NCBI GenBank assembly: GCA_964551525.1
Contig: CAZKCH010000004.1
Span: 1-44,734, forward strand
Length of the DNA stretch: 44,734 bases
Source: GWA2-46-15 sp964551525
GTDB taxonomy: Bacteria > Patescibacteriota > Minisyncoccia > Minisyncoccales > GWA2-46-15
Direction of reading: 5' to 3'
Position numbers and translations under genes: made by a program. The notes below the pieces were generated by a model. The model had not been told where the DNA came from. It saw nothing but the letters and a program-made list of their open reading frames with translations, and did not search any database. Positions 30,864-39,048 of this stretch are shown here, piece after piece. Every line of letters begins with the position of its first letter. The stretch's first letter is position 1.

Positions 30864-31049
30864 TTATCTGCCGAATTGCTGCCTTTTTGATCTGTGGCAG
30901 TCGCGGCAAAGAAGTGTATCCATTCTGGCTGGGTCGGGCTGGAAAGGAAGGCTGGTGATCTTGCCCCCGCATTGAGAGCAAGTCCATTCTCCTTCAAACA
31001 TCTTTCTCTCGAAACCCTGACCTTCAGCAGCATTGAATTTCTGAAACAT
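30864..31049 (-). CDS. Zinc-ribbon mini-protein (CxxC...CxxC)
   Basis: 61 aa. The C-terminal part WTCSQCGGKITSLPFQPDP followed by LLCRDCHRSKR carries two CxxC pairs 20 residues apart and the LPFQPDP spacer. This is the pattern of small CPR zinc-ribbon proteins related to the CxxC-x17-CxxC family, with a longer spacer. Such proteins are abundant in Patescibacteria; the function is unknown, nucleic-acid binding is likely. It is a single-gene unit between two terminators. Confidence 0.82.
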   Translation of the reverse strand: MFQKFNAAEGQGFERKMFEGEWTCSQCGGKITSLPFQPDPARMDTLLCRDCHRSKRQQFGR

Positions 31050-31071
31050 TTGAATTTCTTTTTGACTTGAT

Positions 31072-31105
31072 AAAAGCGACCTTGTATAACCTATAAGTCG
31101 CTTTT
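31072..31105 (-). terminator. Terminator after endoQ
   Basis: Perfect 9-bp stem AAAAGCGAC / GTCGCTTTT, followed by the T-run and ATC on the minus strand. It lies between endoQ and the zinc-ribbon gene. Confidence 0.8.
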
Positions 31106-31170
31106 TCTTAAGACGACTTTTCGGCTGAAAACATTATAGCATATCTTGGTTTTTGCGCAAGCCACCCGGC

Positions 31171-33672
31171 TTAAAACAGAGATTTCTGCTTGGAAATCGT
31201 TTGCTGTTCGCCTTGGCCAAAAAACCGCACCTTGCCGTAAACGCCATCGTATCCCGGCTCAATCTTCACCTTACCTTCCCTGACCCTGATAATGCCTTCG
31301 GCGATCTCCGGCAGAGTATTAGCCATTAATTCTTTCGATCCGGCTTCCAGTAAAATCGCAAATTCATTGCCAAACCTCCTGATCAGGTTTTCATACTCTT
31401 CCATTGTTTTTTTAGTCACTGAGGCCACTCCCAGCGCCTCACTGATGATTTCTCCCAGCGGCACCAATGATCTAAAAGGAATCTTGCCCTCTTTCCCTCC
31501 ACCCACGGGCCGGTCGGCTAATTCTTCCACTCGATTCAGAACGCCGATGGTCAAAGGCCGATGGCATTGAGGACAAATGCCCTTATTTTTCTTTGACTCT
31601 TGCGGCGAAAAACAGATATTGCAAAGCCGATGGCCGTCAAAATGATATTTGCCTTCTTCGGGGAAAAATTCAATCGTATAAAGGAATTTTTTAGGATTTT
31701 TTTCTTTGATCGCTTCGATAATGGAACGGTAATCCAATGTCGTGTCAAAAACATTCGCTTCCCGGCCGATTTTCTGCAAACTATGAGAGTCAGAGTTGCT
31801 GATAATCGCCAAGCGATCCAATCCGGAAAGCCGCCAATTCATAGCCGGATCCGAGCTTAAACCGCTCTCAATGGCAAAAATGTATTTAGAATATTCTTCA
31901 AAACATTCTTCCAATGAATCGAATCCTGATTTTGAACCGAATAAGGCAAACCACGGAGTCCAACAATTATGTATAGTAGCAAACTCTGAGACATAAGAAT
32001 TATCCTTCTCTATCTCTAAATTAAAAACCTCCCCGCGATAATTGGTCTTCTCTATGTTTCTAATCGGTAGATAGACATAATTTTTATCGATCCACCCGTT
32101 TCTTTTGATAGTTTTATAATTCCATTTTTTAAATTCTTTTTCTTTTAGAAGAGAAAATTTATCCTCAAAAAAAGATAAATTCGAGAACGAAAAAAGATCG
32201 TGCCTAGCCGAAATTTTTCTCTTTCCTATAAAATGCTTGCCTCTTTTAGCATATTGGCCCTTTGTATCGATATGAATTGACGGAATAATCCCCAATCGTA
32301 AAAGAATGGTTTTCATCTGGTTCATCAACGTTCTGGAAACCGTCAAACCCGAATCCCCTCTCCACCACCCTCTGAATATCTCTACTTGTTTTCTCAATGA
32401 CAATTCCAGTGCCCATGGCGGCAATGCTTTTGAGTAAGCCCTTTTAACAGATGAGTCATAAAATAATTGATTAAAAATCCTATATAGAACTTTAGAAAAA
32501 TAAATTATCTCAACCCCGTCAACTCCTCTCTTAGAAGAAATACGACTGGGCTTTATACCAAATATTCTCTGCATTAGAAACTTGAGGTCGGAAATATATT
32601 CCTTTTCATGACCAGAGAAACAGAAAGTAATCGCATCGCGATTGTTCGTATAGCCCTCGGCTAAATAGTAGCCGATCAGACGACACAGCTCTTTATTAAT
32701 AGTTATTCTTCGAGGCAACCAAGTAATTTTCGAACCAATAGGAGCAATCTTATTTCCTTTAACCTTAATTTGTTTCCGACCAGTAATTCCGATTAAGTCT
32801 AAGAGTTTTTTATCTTTGATTTTTCTGAATCGCGGAAATAATAAAATATCCCCTATTTTCAACTCTTTTGCGGGAATCCATTTAGAGATTTCATTTTGGA
32901 AATATTCTCGTTTTAATTGTTCTCCATAGTAAGTAGATCGTCCTTTATAACGATCATTCGGGATGGCCAAATACGGATGCTCTGGCGTCGTCGTTAATCC
33001 AATCCTGAAATAAGACGGTTTAATAGTATAAACTCGACCTCGATACGTCCTTTTCAAAACATCTTTAACCTTCTTGATCCTACCTTTGTGAGTATAAACA
33101 AAATCCCCCACTATAACGTCCTGGATCGGCTTGACCCCCTCCTTTAAATGAAGATTTGTCTCTGGTAATAGACAATGCGCCGGTACAACTACTGATGCGG
33201 GCGACAATTGAAGCACTATTTTTAAAAGTTCTTTGGCGTCGAGACCCAGAATCGGCCGGCCGTCTGATTTGAGATTACCGATCCATTCCAAACGATTATT
33301 GATTTTTTCCACTGCCTCAAAGGTCGGCGAAATGATTAAAATGTGGACTTTTCTTACCCGGTTATTTTTGCTGTAAATACAGCTGATTTCCGAGGTTAAA
33401 ATAAAACGTGTTTCTTCGGCATTGATATTATTGAAACCGTTATTTTTATGCTTTGTGTTTTGTGCTTTGTGCTTTAATTTATATAGCCCTGATTCAGCCG
33501 GCTCTAAGTTTTCTTTTAATTCTTTTAACCAAAGCGGGTGAGTGAAATCACCCGTACCCAAAACCTTAATCCCTTTGATCTGCGCCCACTTGGCAAGATT
33601 GGCCGGATTGATTTCTTTGGAGGTCGCCCGGGAAAATCTTGAGTGGATATGAAAATCGGCAATAAACTTCAT
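31171..33672 (-). CDS. Endonuclease Q family protein interrupted by an intein
   Basis: 833 aa precursor. Extein: residues 1-166 and 570-833 form a 430-aa PHP-type EndoQ-like protein (FIADFHIHSRFSRATSKE, LGTGDFTHPLWLKEL, SEISCIY, NSDSHSL, and a C-terminal CNICFSP...CPQC zinc site). EndoQ cuts DNA 5' of deaminated bases and abasic sites. The intein sits between PAH (residues 164-166) and CWTPWFALFG, i.e. inside the metal-binding PAHxWTPWF motif, so the enzyme should be inactive until splicing. A repeat at about 33448-33482 encodes YKLKHKAQNTKHKNN. Length after splicing matches EndoQ (about 424 aa in Pyrococcus, from memory). Confidence 0.92.
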   Translation of the reverse strand: MKFIADFHIHSRFSRATSKEINPANLAKWAQIKGIKVLGTGDFTHPLWLKELKENLEPAESGLYKLKHKAQNTKHKNNGFNNINAEETRFILTSEISCIYSKNNRVRKVHILIISPTFEAVEKINNRLEWIGNLKSDGRPILGLDAKELLKIVLQLSPASVVVPAHCLLPETNLHLKEGVKPIQDVIVGDFVYTHKGRIKKVKDVLKRTYRGRVYTIKPSYFRIGLTTTPEHPYLAIPNDRYKGRSTYYGEQLKREYFQNEISKWIPAKELKIGDILLFPRFRKIKDKKLLDLIGITGRKQIKVKGNKIAPIGSKITWLPRRITINKELCRLIGYYLAEGYTNNRDAITFCFSGHEKEYISDLKFLMQRIFGIKPSRISSKRGVDGVEIIYFSKVLYRIFNQLFYDSSVKRAYSKALPPWALELSLRKQVEIFRGWWRGDSGLTVSRTLMNQMKTILLRLGIIPSIHIDTKGQYAKRGKHFIGKRKISARHDLFSFSNLSFFEDKFSLLKEKEFKKWNYKTIKRNGWIDKNYVYLPIRNIEKTNYRGEVFNLEIEKDNSYVSEFATIHNCWTPWFALFGSKSGFDSLEECFEEYSKYIFAIESGLSSDPAMNWRLSGLDRLAIISNSDSHSLQKIGREANVFDTTLDYRSIIEAIKEKNPKKFLYTIEFFPEEGKYHFDGHRLCNICFSPQESKKNKGICPQCHRPLTIGVLNRVEELADRPVGGGKEGKIPFRSLVPLGEIISEALGVASVTKKTMEEYENLIRRFGNEFAILLEAGSKELMANTLPEIAEGIIRVREGKVKIEPGYDGVYGKVRFFGQGEQQTISKQKSLF
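31966..33174 (-). other. Intein with LAGLIDADG-type homing endonuclease
   Basis: 403 aa, residues 167-569 of the precursor. It starts at Cys (CLLPETNLHLKEGVKPIQDVIVGD, block A) and ends FATIHN before the Cys+1 of the C-extein. Block B is seen as TTTPEHPYL, block F/G as YRGEVFNLEIEKDNSYVSEFATIHN. In between are two dodecapeptide-like motifs, CRLIGYYLAEGYT and IFRGWWRGDSGLT, typical of DOD homing endonucleases. All splicing residues (Cys1, block B His, penultimate His, Asn, Cys+1) are present, so it should splice. Confidence 0.93.
33448..33482. repeat. TTTGTGCTTTGTG-type repeat inside endoQ
   Basis: Degenerate units CTTTGTG, TTTTGTG, CTTTGTG, CTTT on the plus strand, in frame in the N-extein and encoding YKLKHKAQNTKHKNN. 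Related in style to the TTTTGTATC repeats of polX and murE. Confidence 0.6.
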
Positions 33673-33687
33673 AGATTCGCGCTGATG

Positions 33688-34020
33688 TTATTTAAGTAAT
33701 TTAATTCCCAAAGTAGCGAGCTGGCCGCCGCCGAGAATCATAATCCAGGCGCCGATCGACCAACTGATAAGATTCAGAATCGTGGTCACGTGAGTGGCCG
33801 GTATTATCTGATTGATTTGAGAGCCCAAAATCGCATTAACATCCAAACCAAACATAGTATTACCCGTTTTTGCCCCGGTTGCCGCCGCCGCAGAAGTTTT
33901 AAAAACAACTGGGGCTACCACTTTGCCGGTAAAAATCTGAAAAGAAGAATAAATTGAATATGAAACTATCGCCACTCCTAAAAATAGCAGGAGCAGGCCG
34001 AGAATTTTCGCCAGCTTCAT
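33688..34020 (-). CDS. Unknown 110-aa two-helix membrane protein
   Basis: N-terminal hydrophobic helix (ILGLLLLFLGVAIVSYSIYSS, about residues 6-26), an Ala/Thr-rich extracytoplasmic stretch (VVFKTSAAAATGAKTG), and a second helix near the C-terminus (ILNLISWSIGAWIMILGGGQLATLGIKLLK). It ends 15 bases before the EndoQ start. Such small two-helix proteins are frequent in CPR genomes; no function assigned. Confidence 0.7.
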   Translation of the reverse strand: MKLAKILGLLLLFLGVAIVSYSIYSSFQIFTGKVVAPVVFKTSAAAATGAKTGNTMFGLDVNAILGSQINQIIPATHVTTILNLISWSIGAWIMILGGGQLATLGIKLLK

Positions 34021-34037
34021 GTTTTTAAAAAAAGAAG

Positions 34038-34313
34038 TTAAACTTTATAGACCTTGTAGCCGTCTTTGACTTTCTGGATAATCTTCATTCCCACCGAATC
34101 CCCTTTCTTGGCTTTTTGGATTTTCTGGTGTTCTACTTCCATTGAATCAATCACTTGAGTGAAATCAACCTCGTTGCCGACAACCCTGATGGTGTCGCCG
34201 ACGGATAAGGCCCCGACGAGGTCAATGACCGCGACGCCCACTTTATCAAAATAGTGGGTAATCTTGCCGATCAACTCCCCCTCGATTGGCGTTTCGCATT
34301 TTCCGCAGCTCAT
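34038..34313 (-). CDS. Translation elongation factor-like domain protein
   Basis: 91 aa. After a short Cys-containing start (MSCGKCETPIEGELIGKITHYFDKVGVAVIDL) it has a beta-barrel like domain II of EF-Tu-type GTPases: GALSVGDTIRVVG, DFTQVIDSMEVEHQKIQKAKKGDSVGMKI. There is no GTPase domain. The role is not known; it may bind RNA or a translation factor partner. Confidence 0.8.
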   Translation of the reverse strand: MSCGKCETPIEGELIGKITHYFDKVGVAVIDLVGALSVGDTIRVVGNEVDFTQVIDSMEVEHQKIQKAKKGDSVGMKIIQKVKDGYKVYKV

Positions 34314-34367
34314 AAATTTATTTTTTTGTTTTTTAAAAACTTCGGCCTTTACCCCGTAAAACGGGGT

Positions 34368-35057
34368 TTACACTGACTCGTGGCGCGGCGACGGGAAAGG
34401 AATGTGTTTCAACGCCTGAAACGCCTCCTTCTCATCGTCAACGATTTTCCAAAAAAAGAAGTCCTTCGGATTAATGGCATGGTGTTTTTTTACCGCCATC
34501 TCTTCCAGCCACTCTCTCAACGACTGCCAATACTCCCTACCCACTAAAATTATCGGTATCCGATGAAGAATTTTTCTCGTCACCACCAGAGTCGCGATCT
34601 CGGAGAACTCATCCAAGGTGCCAAACCCGCCCGGAAAAAAAACATAGGCCTGAGCCGCGTGAGCAAGCATGACTCGTCGGACAAAAAGATAGTGCAGACA
34701 AATGCTTTCTTTGACATACTTATTCCTTTTTTCCATTTCACCCAATTCCAGATTGATACCCACTGACCGGCCGCCAACTTCAGCGGCGCCACGGTTAGCC
34801 GCCTCCATTGTCCCTGGCCCGCCGCCGGTTAAAACCACGATTTTTTCTTTACCCAAAAGTTGGCCCAGCCGCCTTGCCTGTTCGTATTCTTTTTCGCCTC
34901 TTTTATCTAAATGAGAACCGAAAATGGAAACGACGCGGTCGTTCTCAAATCTTTTCAAAAAATCAAATCCCTTTTTAAACTCCGCCATCATTCTTTGCAG
35001 ACGGATTTTATCGCCGGGATCATAGTCAGCGAAATAAATTTTAGCATTTCTGGCCAT
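34368..35057 (-). CDS. LOG family (TIGR00730-type) Rossmann-fold protein
   Basis: 229 aa. The family motifs are VVSIFGSH, LTGGGPGTMEAANRGA and FFPGGFGTLDEFSE (PGGxGTxxE). LOG proteins release bases from nucleoside 5'-monophosphates (cytokinin-activating-type phosphoribohydrolase) or are general nucleotide hydrolases. The start at 35057 (MARNAKIYF) is the first ATG; a TTG two codons upstream is possible. Confidence 0.92.
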   Translation of the reverse strand: MARNAKIYFADYDPGDKIRLQRMMAEFKKGFDFLKRFENDRVVSIFGSHLDKRGEKEYEQARRLGQLLGKEKIVVLTGGGPGTMEAANRGAAEVGGRSVGINLELGEMEKRNKYVKESICLHYLFVRRVMLAHAAQAYVFFPGGFGTLDEFSEIATLVVTRKILHRIPIILVGREYWQSLREWLEEMAVKKHHAINPKDFFFWKIVDDEKEAFQALKHIPFPSPRHESV

Positions 35058-35090
35058 TACCAAATTTTATCACAAAACGCTATTTAAACC

Positions 35091-35122
35091 AAAACCCGCC
35101 GTAGCGGCGGATCTTGGTTGAG
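35091..35122. repeat. Nested palindrome AACCAA-CCGCC...GGCGG-TTGGTT
   Basis: CCGCC/GGCGG inside AACCAA/TTGGTT, upstream of the LOG gene. On the plus strand it reads AACCAAAACCCGCCGTAGCGGCGGATCTTGGTT in pieces; the core is the same CCGCC-type unit as in ileS and near rsmI. The rest of the gap 35123-35290 has a 7-bp hairpin CCTCATC/GATGAGG (35163-35181) and no gene that I can support. Confidence 0.55.
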
Positions 35123-35290
35123 GGAGGAAATAACCTTAACGAATTCGGCATATCTTATGGGCCTCATCGGACATGATGAGGAGAATATTCTTTAGTCTCC
35201 TTCATTAAAGTTGTTTGTCCTTAGGGAATAAATCCCGCACCCCCCTCGCCTGAAGTATAAAACAAGCTCGAAAGAGAATCAAGATAACTA

Positions 35291-35362
35291 TGCCCCCACG
35301 AGGAGTCGAACCTCGATCTCAGCCTTCGGAGGGCTGCGCCCTATCCATTGGACGATGAGGGC
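35291..35362 (-). tRNA. tRNA-Arg (anticodon CCG)
   Basis: Acceptor GCCCTCA pairs with TGGGGGC (one G-U); D arm GTCCAATGGAT, anticodon stem CAGCC / GGCTG with loop CTCCGAA, giving anticodon CCG (reads CGG). T arm CGAGGTTCGACTCCTCG. Discriminator A; CCA is not encoded. It is downstream of the Trm9-like gene. Confidence 0.95.
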
Positions 35363-35376
35363 CAATATCTATTACC

Positions 35377-36078
35377 TTATTCCGAAACCGGCTTTTGAGC
35401 AACAAGATAAAGATTGGAACGATGACCGCCTTCAATGCTTCCGATCGAACCAATTTCCATTACTTTAAAACCGCTTTTCTTTGCTAATCCGATCAGCTCT
35501 TTTCTGGTAAAATAGTGGTGGTAGCGCTGCGCCTTTTTTGCCCAAGGAATAAATAAATCACCAAAATCTAATTTAGACAATCCTAATAATTTTAAAATCG
35601 TATAGCGGAGGAGGAGGAGTGTTTTCTGACGCAAGATATTCCAGACGGTCAGGATTAGATATCCTCCTGGTTTCAATGCCCGATACGACTCCTGAAAAAG
35701 CTTTTGCCGCAAAACCTTGCTTGGGATATGATGAAAAACCGCAATAGAAAACACTTGATCAAAATAATTATCATCTATTGATAAATCTAAAACCTCACCG
35801 ACAACAAACCTTCTTTGCGGATACCTTTTCTGGGCAATAGTGATCAAGCCACGAGAACCATCAACGCCAAGATAATCGATTTCTTCTTTATCAAGTAGGT
35901 CCAGTAATCGACCGTTACCACAACCTAAATCCAAAACCCTATCGCCCTTCCTGACCCATTTCTTAAAAATGGCTAACTCTCTCCAGGCACTCGGTCGAGC
36001 CGCCGAATAGTCAGCAGCAATTAACTCGTAATCTTTTTTAACTTGATCTAAAATCTTCTTGGCTAATTCTTCTTTCAT
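35377..36078 (-). CDS. Trm9/ALKBH8-like SAM-dependent tRNA methyltransferase
   Basis: 233 aa class I methyltransferase. SAM motif I is RVLDLGCGNGRLLDLL, then YLGVDGSRGLITIAQKR, FVVGEVLDLSIDDNYFDQVFSIAVFHHI (motif IV with SIAVFHHI), LKPGGYLILTVWNILRQKT and the C-terminal RYHHYFTRKELIGLAKKSGF...NLYLVAQK. The SIAV[FI]HH and [FY]xHxF combination matches Trm9/ALKBH8, which methylate cm5U34 to mcm5U34 in tRNA. Its ATG is 6 bases from that of elp3, which makes cm5U34, supporting this role. A general small-molecule methyltransferase is the alternative. Confidence 0.8.
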   Translation of the reverse strand: MKEELAKKILDQVKKDYELIAADYSAARPSAWRELAIFKKWVRKGDRVLDLGCGNGRLLDLLDKEEIDYLGVDGSRGLITIAQKRYPQRRFVVGEVLDLSIDDNYFDQVFSIAVFHHIPSKVLRQKLFQESYRALKPGGYLILTVWNILRQKTLLLLRYTILKLLGLSKLDFGDLFIPWAKKAQRYHHYFTRKELIGLAKKSGFKVMEIGSIGSIEGGHRSNLYLVAQKPVSE

Positions 36079-36084
36079 AAACTA

Positions 36085-37620
36085 ATGGTCATTCAAGAAT
36101 TATTAATTAAAAACTTGATAAAAAAGAGGGTGGACGACCCAATGATTTTAGCTTCGCTGAAGCGCGTTTTTGCCAAAAAGCACAAAGTCCCTTGCCCAAA
36201 AAGTTCCTCTCTCCTTAAAACCTACCATCAAATGGTTAAAAGCGCAAAAATAGAAAAAAATGAAAAATTGGCGCGCTTATTAAAAATTCATTCTGTCCGT
36301 TCTTTATCCGGCGTGGTTTCTGTTTCCGTTCTGACCAAGCCCTGGCCTTGTCCAGGCAAATGCCTTTATTGCCCCGACGACAAAAATCTACCCAAAAGTT
36401 ATCTTCAAGGCGAACCGGCCGTAATGCGGGCAATCGCCAATAAATTTAATCCTTACACCCAAGTCCAATCCCGGCTCAAGGCCCTGGCGGCCACCGGCCA
36501 CGCTGTTTCTAAAATAGAACTAATTATTATTGGCGGCACCTGGTCGTTCTTGCCCAAGAAATACCAAGAATGGTTTGTTAAAGAATGCTTTCGCGCCGCC
36601 AATAATCATCAGAAGACGGGAAATTTGAAAGACGAACAGCGATCAAACGAGACCGCAAAACATCGGATTATTGGTATTACAATTGAAACCAGGCCGGATT
36701 TTATTGATGAAAACGAGATCAAACAGCTGCGCCGGCTCGGCGTCACCCGAGTGGAACTAGGCGTCCAAAGCGTTTTCGACAATGTCCTTAAAATAAATCA
36801 CCGAGGCCACGGAATTAAAGAAACGGTCAAAGCAACAAAACTGCTCAAAGACGCTGGTTTTAAAATTTGCTACCACCTTATGCCTAATCTGCCCGGCTCT
36901 GATTTGAAATTAGATGAAAAATGTTTTGATGAGCTTTTCAAAAATCCTGATTTCAGGCCTGACTTTTTAAAGATCTACCCCTGCGTCGTCGTCAAAGAAG
37001 CGCCCTTGTACCGGCTTTGGCAAAAAGGCGGTTATCAGCCCTACTCTGATCGCCAATTAATTGAATTGCTGGCAAAAATAAAGCTATCGGTCCCTAAATA
37101 CTGCCGGATCATCAGGGTTTACCGGGATATTCCTTCCAACCAAATTATTTCCGGAAGCAAAATCTCAAACCTAAGACAGGAAGTGGCAAAAGAATTAAAA
37201 AAACAAGGTAAAAAATGCCTTTGTATTCGCTGCCGCGAAATCGGCCAAGGAAAAATCAATGATAAGCCGCTGCTTTTTTACCAAGAATATCAAGCGTCTG
37301 GGGGCAAAGAAATCTTTTTGAGTTTTGAAAGTAAAAACCAGGAAAAACTCTTTGCCCTCTTGCGGCTTCGTCTTGGAAATACAGCCATTATTCGCGAAGT
37401 CCATACTTACGGCCAAGCGATCGATATTGGCACCAAAAGCCAGGCCTCGCCCCAGCATCAAGGCCTGGGCAAAAAACTGATTAAAGAAGCGGAGAGGATC
37501 GCTCAAAAAAACAATTTCAAAAAAATCGCGGTCATTGCCGGCATCGGCAGCCGCGCGTATTACCGCAAACTTGGCTACTTCCTAAAAGAAACCTATATGG
37601 TAAGAAATCTGGAATTTTAA
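36085..37620 (+). CDS. elp3: Elp3-like tRNA U34 carboxymethyltransferase
   Basis: 511 aa. Radical SAM domain with CPGKCLYCPDD (Cys cluster, about residue 90), followed by GEPAVMRAIANKFNPYTQVQSRL, IIGGTWSF, GITIETRPD, VTRVELGVQSVFDNVL and GHGIKETVKATKLLKDAGFKICYHLMPNLPGS, all classical for Elp3. The C-terminal GNAT domain contains ASPQHQGLGKKLIKEAE and GSRAYYRKLGYFL. It converts U34 to cm5U34 using acetyl-CoA and SAM. Bacterial Elp3 acts alone, without other Elongator subunits. The divergent neighbour is the Trm9-like methyltransferase. Confidence 0.95.
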   Translation: MVIQELLIKNLIKKRVDDPMILASLKRVFAKKHKVPCPKSSSLLKTYHQMVKSAKIEKNEKLARLLKIHSVRSLSGVVSVSVLTKPWPCPGKCLYCPDDKNLPKSYLQGEPAVMRAIANKFNPYTQVQSRLKALAATGHAVSKIELIIIGGTWSFLPKKYQEWFVKECFRAANNHQKTGNLKDEQRSNETAKHRIIGITIETRPDFIDENEIKQLRRLGVTRVELGVQSVFDNVLKINHRGHGIKETVKATKLLKDAGFKICYHLMPNLPGSDLKLDEKCFDELFKNPDFRPDFLKIYPCVVVKEAPLYRLWQKGGYQPYSDRQLIELLAKIKLSVPKYCRIIRVYRDIPSNQIISGSKISNLRQEVAKELKKQGKKCLCIRCREIGQGKINDKPLLFYQEYQASGGKEIFLSFESKNQEKLFALLRLRLGNTAIIREVHTYGQAIDIGTKSQASPQHQGLGKKLIKEAERIAQKNNFKKIAVIAGIGSRAYYRKLGYFLKETYMVRNLEF

Positions 37621-37630
37621 TAAAATTCCA

Positions 37631-37671
37631 CATACTTGCTAACTATCCGTACGGATAATTAGCGAGTATGG
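37631..37671. repeat. Palindromic repeat copy C (most complete)
   Basis: CATACTTGCTAACTATCCG joined to TACGGATAATTAGCGAGTATGG: an almost perfect 40-base palindrome between the convergent ends of elp3 and the L,D-transpeptidase gene. Copies A and B at 20438 and 21095 share the CCGTACGGATAATTA half. Confidence 0.85.
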
Positions 37672-37677
37672 ACTGGT

Positions 37678-39024
37678 TTATTCCTGATTTTTGGGATTGA
37701 AATAATTCTTTGAGATCCAACTGAGAATTTCGTTCGTCTCTCTTTCGAGATCGTCAGACCCCAAAAGGATAATGGCGATTTTACGCTCAATCCCAATGCC
37801 GTTAGAAACACGGAAGACAAAAAGGCCGTTATCAACACCGACTTTCCCGCCGATAAAATTTGGATTCTGATAAAAGATGTTTTGATTGCCTATCTTGCTG
37901 AAATTAGCCATGGGCAAAGAAAAAGCGGCCTGGCCTTTTGTCATTTTCCACATTTGAGGAATATTGTTGGTGATGTAACGGGCAAGATAAAAAAGGTCTT
38001 TGGCCGAAGAAATATTATCCGCTTCTTTGCCGGCCGGATCAGTAAAAGCCGTACTGAACATGGCCATCATCGCTGTTTTTTGATTCATGTATTTCAAAGT
38101 ATTCGCCCGACCCAAATATGCCGTCAGCACCTTACTGGCGCTTTCAGATGATTCCATCAACATCGGATAAAAAAGTTCTCCCAGCATAAATTTTCTTCCG
38201 ATTTCCAACCCTAAAACCGGCTTTTCCGGATCTAATATTCTTGGCGTAATTTCAATTTCATCATTTAAATCAGCGTTTTCAGATAAGACCAGCCCGGCGA
38301 CCAATTGAGTAATATCATAAATCGGCATTCTTTCTTCGTCATTGTCTTGCACCAGCGCTGTTCCCGAACCGAGATCAGCGACTAAATAACTTTTAGCGGA
38401 AACACTTGGAAAATGAGTCGTCCTCTTGAGGGGATATTCAAAACCATCGTTCTCTTTATCGATGACCAGAATCGGGCTGTTTTTTTGGACTAAATCATAG
38501 ATTATTTTTGCCTGATCGGCCCTGATCTGGATGCAGCCACCGGAATTAACCGTGATTAGTTTTCTCCCGTCCGGATAAAACGGCTCGCCGTGGATATAAT
38601 ATTTGCCGTAAAGATTCAAAGCATTCGGCATAAAAACCAAAGCGGTATTGGAAAACCATTTATCCGATTTATAATTGACTTTGTTCAGCCCGGCCGCTGT
38701 CCCGCCCCACTTTTCCGGATTACCCCTTCTGAGAACGGGGTATTCAACTAAAACATCGTCTTCGTTGTAGACCCTCAAAATCATTTTCTCTAGATTTACC
38801 TCGATCCAATTAACAGAGCTGAAAATCAGCTCATTGCGGAAGCCATTAAAATCGCTCAAAATTCCTAAGGCCTTGGGCGGTTTGCGCACGGATTGAAATT
38901 GCGCCGGGATGCCGTAATCAATAATTTTTTGATCCCAAAGATAAAAACAAAGGTAAAGAGCCAAACCAAAAACAAGTAAAATAGAGAGAATCGAAAAAAA
39001 ACTGCGGTGCTTGTTTAAAAGCAA
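37678..39024 (-). CDS. L,D-transpeptidase fused to an inactive D,D-carboxypeptidase-like domain
   Basis: 448 aa. N-terminal signal anchor (FFSILSILLVFGLALYLCFYL, residues 9-29); YkuD domain (about 70-200) with YIHGEPFYPDG and NSGGCIQIRADQA, i.e. the catalytic His and Cys. The second half resembles peptidase S11/PBP5: MPIYDITQLVAGLVLSE aligns with PIASLTKLMTALVVLE, LMESSESASK with LLPSGNDAA, GGKVGVDNG with GGKTGFTDEAG. In each motif the catalytic residues are changed (SxxK to DxxQ, SxN to SxE, KTG to KVG), so this domain is probably a substrate-binding pseudo-enzyme. Role: peptidoglycan crosslinking at the outer face. Confidence 0.85.
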   Translation of the reverse strand: MLLNKHRSFFSILSILLVFGLALYLCFYLWDQKIIDYGIPAQFQSVRKPPKALGILSDFNGFRNELIFSSVNWIEVNLEKMILRVYNEDDVLVEYPVLRRGNPEKWGGTAAGLNKVNYKSDKWFSNTALVFMPNALNLYGKYYIHGEPFYPDGRKLITVNSGGCIQIRADQAKIIYDLVQKNSPILVIDKENDGFEYPLKRTTHFPSVSAKSYLVADLGSGTALVQDNDEERMPIYDITQLVAGLVLSENADLNDEIEITPRILDPEKPVLGLEIGRKFMLGELFYPMLMESSESASKVLTAYLGRANTLKYMNQKTAMMAMFSTAFTDPAGKEADNISSAKDLFYLARYITNNIPQMWKMTKGQAAFSLPMANFSKIGNQNIFYQNPNFIGGKVGVDNGLFVFRVSNGIGIERKIAIILLGSDDLERETNEILSWISKNYFNPKNQE

Positions 39025-39048
39025 GTGATAAAAACGTGTTTAAAATGA

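Noticed and set aside
35064..35290. Possible structured RNA between tRNA-Arg and the LOG gene
   Set aside because: Only a repeat palindrome and one 7-bp hairpin are visible; no match to RNase P, SRP or 6S RNA features that I can recognise.
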